Shown piece after piece: positions 56,672 through 64,000 of a stretch of 64,000 bases of DNA. The notes beneath the pieces were generated by a model. The model made no database searches and had not been told where the DNA came from. It saw nothing but the letters and a program-made list of their open reading frames with translations. The stretch comes from Mikania micrantha. Lineage: Eukaryota > Streptophyta > Magnoliopsida > Asterales > Asteraceae. Each line of letters opens with the position of its first letter. The stretch's first letter is position 1. The stretch is taken from assembly GCA_009363875.1 (NCBI GenBank), contig CM018680.1, positions 60,810,700 to 60,874,699 on the forward strand, read 5' to 3'. The position numbers and the translations under genes were made by a program.

Positions 56672-57309
56672 TAACATCATAACATCCTGGCATCATGCAC
56701 ATATCATGCTAGCATCGTTATCATATCATAACATCATGGCATCATGCCCACATATCATACCTCCATCCTAGCAACCTAGGGCCTTGTCATACTCCTTTAA
56801 CTATTCTCGTAGTTATCATAATGAAGCATGTTATCATAAAGTCATTGTTATATCATATGCCAGCATCATTATCATGTCATGTTATTCATTATCATAACTC
56901 ATTTATCACGCATTCATCATACTTAGCATACTTTCATGCATAGATCATGCTAACACATAAACATGCATACATAGTCAGGGCATATCATCATTCATTCATC
57001 ATCATCATAAGCACATAACAATAAGCATGTATGTCAGCCCAAAACATTAAACATAAAAGAGGGCGTCTAGAACTCACCTGATAGTAGACTCCTGTTATCC
57101 TTAGCCGAACTCCTTAGCTAGGCCTTAAGAACCTACATCAGTTACATCATCTCATTAGTTCACGTTCTTAGACTTAGAAATTATTCTAAGTCCTCATAGC
57201 CTACTAGTCCCCCTTACTGAATCCAAGTTCTCGAAACTTAGCTAAGTGTTCGAAACCCTTGAAATTCATTAAGTTCCCATGTACACGAAATTCCCTGGTT
57301 CACGAAATA

Positions 57310-57445
57310 GCTTAGTACTCTAAATAAGCTCGTACTCGAAGTAACCCTTGTATTCGAAATGACCTTTGTATTCGAAATAGTCATGTACTCGAAATAACCT
57401 TTGTACTCGAAATGTCCATGTACTCGAAATTCTAAGTATGATTTC
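57310..57445 (-). repeat. Short repeats TTCGAGTACA/TTCGAATACA in LTR-2
   Basis: About eight irregular copies of (plus strand) GTACTCGAAATAACCTTT-type units, with further TTCGAGTACA motifs up to 57925 near the promoter. The minus-strand 60-codon ORF with FEYKG repeats is a by-product. Confidence 0.8.
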
Positions 57446-57834
57446 GAGTACCCTTTGTGCAGGATTTCGTGTACTCATTACTTTCGTCAGTAAACATCTC
57501 ATAAATTCATCTAAGGTTTTGGGGAGCTAGTTCTAGGTTCCTTAGGGTGTTACATACATACTGGAACCTCAAAGTCCCGAACTTTATGCATAAAGGTGTG
57601 AGCTTTATGCATAAGTTCCCTTTTGTATGTCCATCCTAACTTTTGTACAAAAATCATAACTTTTCAGTTTGGATCACTTACTTGAAGGTAGATGAGCACT
57701 TCTGTAGATCCTCGTGCGTTTCCTCTTCCGTTTGGTCAATTAAAAGCTCGACCTTTGCAGTGCTCGAACTCTGCTTCGTGTACTCGAGAGAAGATGTGCT
57801 TCAGCCAAAGGTTAGCACGTTTCCCAAGGCCCTA

Positions 57835-57844
57835 CTATTTATAG
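57835..57844 (-). promoter_or_regulatory. TATA box of LTR-2
   Basis: Minus strand CTATAAATAG, about 195 nt inside the LTR start, a perfect plant TATA box. Transcription would begin near 57810, leaving most of the LTR, including the candidate intron, in the transcript. Confidence 0.65.
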
Positions 57845-59287
57845 GCAGTGTCCTGTACCCGAAATATGAGGAATGTTCGAATACAGTATTTCGAGTACAG
57901 TGTACTCGAAGTCTAGACTTCGAGTACACGAACTTGAGGCCTTAACATTTTATTTTTCGTTCATCTCTCACAAGTTAATTATCCGTTACCCATTCGTAAG
58001 TCCAAATAACTTGTGTTTAGAAAATTCGGGGTGTTACACATAGTCTTTTTACTTTTATAAGTTTGCCCTTTTTTTTAAACATTAATAACTTTTTATAATA
58101 TATTATTTTTTTTTAAAAAATTACACTATTATATTCGTCTCATTTTTCTCTTTAATTCCGTCATAGTCTCGACTAATCTTTTTTTTTTTACTTTTTTTAG
58201 ATGCCCTATATTTACACCATTGTAACGAGCTTAAATATAATAAATTTATTTGAAAATTTTTCTAACAATGATAAATTACAGTGATGTAATTTACATTGGC
58301 GTAATTTACAGTGATGTAATTTACATTGACGTAAAATTCGGTTTCGGTTTTTTTCAGCTAATTCGGTTTCGGTTCGGTTTTTTCGGTTAATTCGCTTCTG
58401 GTTCGGTTTTTTCGGTAAATTCGGTTTCGGTTTGTTTTTTTTGTCTTTTTGCTCATCCCTAATTTGTAACGAGCCTAAATACAACAAATTAGTTTGAAAT
58501 TTTTTCGAACAATGATAAATTACATCACTATAATTATCGTTGTTAGATAAAAAAAATAAAATAGTGTGTTATATTACGTCAGTGTAATTTATCATTTTAA
58601 TTATCATTGTTAGAAAAAAATAAAAAATGTGTTATATTACATTACTGTAGTTTATCATTATTAGAAAAAAATTCAAAATAATGTGCTATGTTTATGCTCG
58701 TTACATCGATGTAAATAATGGACAAAGAGAAAAAAAATTAAAAAAACTAGTCAAAATTATAACGGAATTAAAGATAAAATTACATCATTGTAAATAATGT
58801 GTTACGTCACCGTTAATTATGTCATTGTGAATTACTTCATTTTGTGTTACATTACTTTAATTTACCATAAATAATGTGTTACGTCACCGTTAATTACATT
58901 ACTGTAATTTACCATTGTTAGAAAAAAATTTCTAATTAGTTTGTTATCTTTGAAGCTCGTTACAATGATGTAAATACATGACATCAAAAAAATAAAAAAA
59001 AAACTAGTCGACACTTTAACGAAATTAAAGAGAAAAATGAGACGAGTATAATGGTGCAATTTTAAAAAAATAATAATATAGCATAAAAAATTTATAAATG
59101 TTTATAAAAAGGGGGGGCTAAACTTTGTATAAATAACAAATGTCCTAAATGTCATTCATATTAAAAAAAAGGAAATTGACACGTGCCACGATCCTATATA
59201 CTTACCTTTTTAAAGTAACCATTGGATGCTAGTTATTTGGTTGTAACAAAAGATAAGGGTTATTAAAAATTCCATCCCTATATATAT

Positions 59288-60928
59288 GGGGTAGTGTTCA
59301 AATCATAACCCATGGATAGATCAATAACTCAATAACTCTTATCTAATGGCTAATATAAAAGTAAAATGCATCAGATCGTGACACGTGTCATGATTCAATT
59401 TTTAATAATAAAGGGTATTTAAGACATTTAATCAAATTAATTTTTTATTCAAAGTTTACCCCCACTTTTCTAAATATTCATAACTTTTATATACTATTTT
59501 ATTTTTTTTATAAATATTGCACCATTGAACTCGTCTTATTTTTCTCTTTAATTCGGTAATAATCTCGACTAGTTATTTATATATTTTTTCGGATCCTTAT
59601 ATTTACATCAATGTAACATGACTTAAAAACATTTCGATTACATTATATAAAAGATTGTATACATTAATGTAATAACTTGTAATAAATTTGAGTTAAAAAA
59701 TCAACTAAAAATTATTATGTCGTCAATTTGTAACGAGTTGTAACACATTTTAATTACGTTGATGTAAAGTAAAATCTTGCTTACGTTGCATCATTTATTT
59801 TATTACAGTGATGTAACAAATGTATTAGGATGACCTTATATCATTTGGTTAATTACAGTGATGTATTTTGAGTTCAAAGTCAACTAAAAGTTTTGTTGTC
59901 TTAAATTTGTAACGAGTTGTAACGCATTTTGCTTTACGTTGCTGTAAATTAAATCTTGGTTACGTTGTAAATTTGTTTTGTTACAATGATATAACAAATG
60001 TGTTAAAATGATCTTATATCATTTATTTAATTTCAGTGATGTAATTTACTATTGTCAAAAAAAAAAATTAAAAAAACTTGTATGCTGATGCTTGTTACAT
60101 TGATGTAAATATAGGGATCCGAAAAAAATTATAAACAACTAGTCGAGATTATTACCGAATTAAAAAGAAAAATGAGACGAGTTTAATGGTGCAATTTTTA
60201 TAAAAAAATAAAATTGAGTTCAAAAATCAACTAAAAATTATTATGTCTTCAAAGTGTAACAAGTTGCAACACATTTTGATTACGTTGAAGTAAAGTAAAA
60301 TTTTGCTTGCGTTGTATCATTTATTTTATTATAGTGATGTAACAATGTGTTAAGATGACCTTATGTCATTTGGTTAATTACAATGATTTATTTTGAGTTC
60401 AAAGTCAACTAAAAATTTCGCTGTCTTAAATTTGTAACGAGTTGTAACGAATTTTGCTTTACGTTGCTGTAAAGTAAAATACTAGTTACGTTGTAAATTT
60501 TATTTTGTTACAATGATATAAAAAATGTGTTAAAATGATCTTATATCATTTATTTAATTACGGTAATGCAATTCACTATTGTCAAAAAAATTTTAAAAAC
60601 TTGTATGCTGATGCTTGTTACATTGATGTAAATATAGGGTCTGAAAAAAAATATAAAAAATTAGTCGAGACTATAACCAAATTAAAGAGAAAAATGAGAC
60701 GAGTTTAATGGTGCAATTTTTATAAAAAAATAAAATATTATATAAAAGCTATGAATGTTTAGAAAAAAAAGGGGGTAAACTTTAAATTAAAAATCCATTT
60801 GATTAAATGTCTTAACTCTTAAGTACCCTTTATAATTAAAAATTGAATCATGACACGTGTCAGGATATGATTCATTTTACCTTTTGATTTGCTATTAGAT
60901 GAAAGTTATTGGGTTATTATATATTCCT
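59288..60928. mobile_element. Large foldback element C
   Basis: Left GGGGTAGTGTTCAAATCATA... and right ...GGGTTATTATATATTCCT. Inverted arms include TGACACGTGTCATGATTCAA / TTGAATCATGACACGTGTCA and AATAAAGGGTATTTAAGAC-like against CTTAAGTACCCTTTATAAT. Repeated AGTCAACTAAAA, TGTAACGAGTTGTAACG and CAGTGATGTAA blocks occur in both halves. No coding sequence. It abuts TATATATA on the left. Confidence 0.68.
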
Positions 60929-61330
60929 AGGGGAAGGTTAAAAATATAACCCACTAAATGCGCGCTAACCTAAATAACTTTGGCAAGATGAAGCCGAATC
61001 TTGGATTTTTTTTTGAACATCATTGTAACACATTTTGAACACCATGTTCTTTTATGAGTTTTGGCTAATTCATCACCGTTCAAAAACTTACAGTATTGTA
61101 AGTTTGTAAATATTTAAAACTTACACTACTGTAGCACAAAACTTACAATGATGATATTTTTTAAACGGTGATGAATTTCCACGAACTCATAAAAGAACAT
61201 GGTGTTCAAAATGTGTTACAATGATGTTCAAAAAAAAATTCCAAGATTCGGCTTCATCTTGCCAAACTTATTTGGGTTAGCGCGCATTTAGTGGGTTATG
61301 AAAAATTCCATGCCCTAAAATCCTAATCCT
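60929..61330. mobile_element. Foldback MITE E, ~185-bp arms
   Basis: Almost entirely palindromic: AACCCACTAAATGCGCGCTA / TAGCGCGCATTTAGTGGGTT, AAGATGAAGCCGAATCTTGG / CCAAGATTCGGCTTCATCTT, AACACCATGTTCTTTTATGA / TCATAAAAGAACATGGTGTT. The centre (TCATCACCGTTCAAAAACTTAC) resembles the MITE at 2451-2836. Directly joined to element C; (TA)n on the right. Confidence 0.78.
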
Positions 61331-61346
61331 ATATATATATATATAT

Positions 61347-62978
61347 AGGGAAGTGATCTATTGCTAACCTTAGGATAGAGCAATAACTCATTAACCTCAC
61401 CATATTTAATGATCAAATTACAAAATGTTTATCTAATGGTTGATATTAAACAATAATATAATAGTGTAATTGATTTGAAAGAAAAGGGAATAAGGGTATT
61501 AATGTAATTTGCTATATTAAATACTTTACCCCATCTTTTTTTATACACCCATAACTTTTCTATACTATAATATTTTTTTATAAAAATTGCACCATTTTAC
61601 TCGTCTTTTTTTCTCTTTAATTCCGTTACAGTCTTGACTAAGCTTTTTTATTTTTTTCGGATGTTCGTATTTACATCAATGTAACAAGTATAAAACTAAC
61701 AAATTATTTGTAACGAGTTGTAACGAATTTGGGTTTACATTATTGTATAATAAATAGGGGTTAAGTTTAAGAGTGTAAACGAGTCAAGCCGATCCTGAGC
61801 TCGTTAATTACGTTAAATTCTTGACTAGGTTTTTTATTTTTTCCGGATGCTCGTTAATTACGTTATATTCTTGATTTTGTAAAGAATTTTGGTTTTTAAA
61901 GTACTAAAATGTATTTACAATATTGTAAATATAATTTTTAAAGTATGAAAATGTATTTACAATCTTGTAGATATAACGAATTTTGGTTTTTATCAACAAA
62001 ATGTTATATTATTTTTTTAAAGTATTAAAATGTATTACAATCTAGTAGATATAACGAATTTTAGTTTTTATCAACAAAATGTTATAGTATTTTTTTTAAA
62101 GTATTAAATGTATTTACAATCTTGTAGATGTAACGAATTTTGGTTTTTATCAACAAAATGTTATAGTATTTTTTTAAAGTATTAAAATATATTTACAATC
62201 TTGTAGATATAATTTTTTTAAAGTATTAAAACGTATTTACAATCTTGTATATATAACGAATTTTGGTTTTTATCAACAAAATGTTATATTATATTTTTTA
62301 AAGTATTAAAATGTCTTTACAATTTTGTAAATATAATTTTTTTTAAAGTATTAAAACGTATTTACAATCTAGTAGATATAACGAATTTTGGTTTTTATCA
62401 ACAAAATGTTATAGTATTTTTTTAAAGTATTAAAATGTATTTACAATATTGTAGATATAATTTTTTATAGTATTAAAATGTATTTACAATCTTGTAGATA
62501 TAACGAATTTTGGAGCATCCGGAAAAAATAAAAAAACCTAGTTAAGAATATAACGTAATTAACTAGCTCGGGATCGGCTTGGCTCGTTTACACTCTTAAA
62601 CGTAAACTCTATTTATTCTACAACAATGTAAACCCAAATTCGTTACAACTCGTTACAAATAATTTGTTATTTTTATACTTGTTACATTGGTGTAAATACG
62701 AACATCCGAAAAAAAATAAAAAAAACCTAGTCAAGACTATAACGGAATTAAAGAGAAAAATAAGACGAGTAAAATGGTGCAATTTTTATAAAAAAATATT
62801 ATAGTATAAAAAAGTTATGGATGTATAAAAAAAGAGGGGGTAAGTTAGTACATAAAACAAATTACTAATTTACCATTATCAAATAATAAAAGAAAAATCC
62901 ATGTGTTTATTTCTGATTGGGTAAAGAGAGTTAATGGGTTATTGTTCTAAGTGTGAGTTAGTATTTGATCACATTCCT
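61347..62978. mobile_element. Large foldback element B, ~520-bp arms
   Basis: AGGGAAGTGATCTATTGCTA ... TTTGATCACATTCCT. Arms as in element A (ATACACCCATAACTTTTC / ATGGATGTATAAAAAAAG, TGTAACGAGTTGTAACG, GAGTGTAAACGAG). The central loop has more repeat copies than A. Flanked by (TA)n on both sides. Confidence 0.8.
61895..62512. repeat. Tandem repeat in the loop of element B
   Basis: About five copies of the ATCAACAAAATGTTATAGTA ... AAAATGTATTTACAATCTTG unit, with variable spacing (75-127 bp). Confidence 0.85.
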
Positions 62979-63084
62979 ATATATATATATATATATATGA
63001 TCTTGAATATATACATAATATAATATGATGGATTTTTGTTTGGTTACATGCCTTACATTATATAGGTATAGCTAGCCATTACCA

Positions 63085-63317
63085 CCAATGATGCAATGCC
63101 TTAATAGTACTCTGAGATTCTTCCATATGGGAGATCTTGGACTCAAATCTTTCTCGCAGTGAAAAAGTGGTCTAAGGGGGTCAGGGGTTTTTCCAGTAGG
63201 GTTTCCTCCTGGGGTGTTGTGATGGCTCATGAGAGGTACAGACAACTAAACTTTGGTGACATGGTCTGGAAACAGTGTGCTCACACAATTGAGACCTTCG
63301 CCGTTCAAAAAAAAAAA
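63085..63317 (+). mobile_element. SINE, same family as 26256-26495
   Basis: CAATGATGCAATGCCTTAAT head, B-box-like GGACTCAAATCTT, GGGTTTCCTCCTGGGG and GGCTCATGAGAGGTAC in the body, CCGTTC then a 12-A tail. Exact 15-bp duplication AGCTAGCCATTACCA at 63070-63084 and 63318-63332. Confidence 0.9.
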
Positions 63318-63332
63318 AGCTAGCCATTACCA

Positions 63333-64000
63333 TTTTAGCTTTTAAATTAAAAAATCTAAAATTTACATGACGAAATTTTGTTATGTCACACTCTAAATTT
63401 TCACCAACAACATCATGCCAATACACATCTTTTTTACACACAACATTTTGATCGCACGACGCGACGTGCAGCTCATTAAACCGTCAATAAGTGTATTGGT
63501 TGGTGGTTATACATCGACTGAGTTAATAAATATGTTAAATAATTTTTATAAAAATATATTTAAATTTGAACAAAGGCATTGAGTGGCATGAAACAAAAAG
63601 TGATCCGACAATTTTGACGGAATCAATTATCATCATATTGGTCTTGGTTTCTCTTATATTCTTCTAACACCAACCGTTGATGTAAGATTAATAGGGCTGA
63701 ATATTTAGTTTTATAAAATAAAATAGGCGTTTATATATCAAAATTTAAAATGCCATAATTTTTAAAAATATTTAAAAGCTAAAGAGAGAAAACTTTTATA
63801 ATATATTGAAATTGAAACTATAAAAATCTTCATAGGTTTTTGTTTAAAAAAATTTAAAAATTGATTACTTCTTTGATATGGCTGAATATTGTTCTCACAT
63901 AGTGTCATAGTAGAATTAATGAATTTGGAGAGTTTAAAAATAGTTTAAGCATTTCATGTAGTATGAAAAATTTGAAGTCGACAATAAAAGTTCAAAAAAA
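63333..64000. other. AT-rich DNA to the window end
   Basis: No ORF, RNA gene or element ends recognised. Confidence 0.5.

Larger units (their letters stand above)
45497..57078 (-). other. Candidate LTR intron with self-pairing splice sites (LTR-2)
   Basis: Minus strand: donor-like TATCAG|GTGAGTTCTAG (57078 region) and acceptor-like TGTATGTCAG ending at 45497, with branch-like CTGAC ~22 nt before it. Twelve bases GGTGAGTTCTAG (57078-57067) are perfectly complementary to CTAGAACTCACC (45542-45531). Without the insertion the interval is about 1120 nt and contains the 29-bp minisatellite. Confidence 0.4.
45274..58038 (-). mobile_element. Solo LTR of a second family (LTR-2), interrupted
   Basis: On the minus strand it starts TGTAACACCCCGAATTTT (58038) and ends GGGGCCTCACA (45274). 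Exact 5-bp duplication CATAG at 45269-45273 and 58039-58043. Without the inserted element and its extra TAACA it is 2306 bp. There is no primer site or pol beside it, hence a solo LTR. It carries a TATA box, a 29-bp minisatellite and TTCGAGTACA-type repeats. Its terminal region resembles LTR-1. Confidence 0.88.
45002..59279. mobile_element. Interrupted foldback element D (45002-45268 and 58044-59279)
   Basis: Left piece: GGAGGCATTGAATTTTACAT..., GCGTGCTAACCCAAATAACT, ACACATTTTGAACACCATG, as in element E. Right piece: TTTTTCTCTTTAATTCCGTC, GTAACGAGC, inverted TAGTCGACACTTTAACG, ending TTCCATCCCT. The two pieces flank the solo LTR-2 and its CATAG duplication, so they were contiguous before that insertion. 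A scrap rich in TTCGGTTTCGG (58335-58460) sits in the right piece. Whether both pieces are one element is inferred. Confidence 0.45.

Overview
This window reads as nuclear DNA of a flowering plant, very probably a eudicot. It is AT-rich, has one intron-less plant U-box gene, and is otherwise filled with plant transposable elements (Ty3/gypsy LTR elements, CACTA, MULE, hAT, PIF/Harbinger, Helitron, tRNA-derived SINEs, LINE tails). The style of the LTRs resembles composite-family (Asteraceae) genomes, but that is an impression, not a demonstration. There is no sign of bacterial genes, CRISPR, rRNA or true tRNA genes.

Layout. 0-11 kb: possible 3' end of a gene at the left edge, a Helitron-like end, a foldback element, a SINE, then the only convincing host gene: a minus-strand PUB22/23/24-type U-box/ARM ubiquitin ligase (6085-7356) with a TATA box and a poly(A) signal. 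hAT and PIF/Harbinger-like elements follow. 11.0-11.8 kb: a GC-rich MULE-type foldback element with 173-bp arms. 12.0-18.9 kb: a complete-ended CACTA transposon (TSD GAG) that keeps a decayed Transposase_24-type gene but no visible TNP2 transposase. 19-21.4 kb: a hAT-like element, a Helitron carrying a SINE, and a LINE tail. 21.8-24.2 kb: a solo LTR with TSD AAAAC. 24.4-43.6 kb: foldback, SINE, Harbinger, hAT, MULE-MITE and Helitron insertions, many with exact target-site duplications, separated by AT-rich DNA without genes.

43.6-63.0 kb is a nest. Five foldback elements that end AGG.../...CCT lie side by side, mostly against (TA)n or (TG)n runs. One is interrupted by a minus-strand solo LTR (45274-58038, TSD CATAG), which is itself interrupted by a young, complete Ty3/gypsy chromovirus-like element (46218-56671, TSD TAACA, LTRs with a constant 8331-bp offset and no difference seen). 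That element has an initiator-Met tRNA primer site, an extra ORF with a C-terminal membrane segment, an array of five RNA hairpins, a gag-protease ORF and a pol ORF (RT, RNase H, integrase, chromodomain-like tail). Gag-protease and pol are out of frame at a run of seven A.

Most interesting signals: (1) all three LTR families share a candidate intron whose 5' splice site is perfectly complementary (8-12 bp) to a conserved stretch just upstream of a branch-point/acceptor-like sequence, with a fast-changing minisatellite inside it in two of the three; (2) five hairpins upstream of gag, the last with compensatory base changes; (3) a membrane-anchored coiled-coil ORF upstream of gag; (4) a foldback family that accumulates in TA/TG microsatellites beside its own kind.
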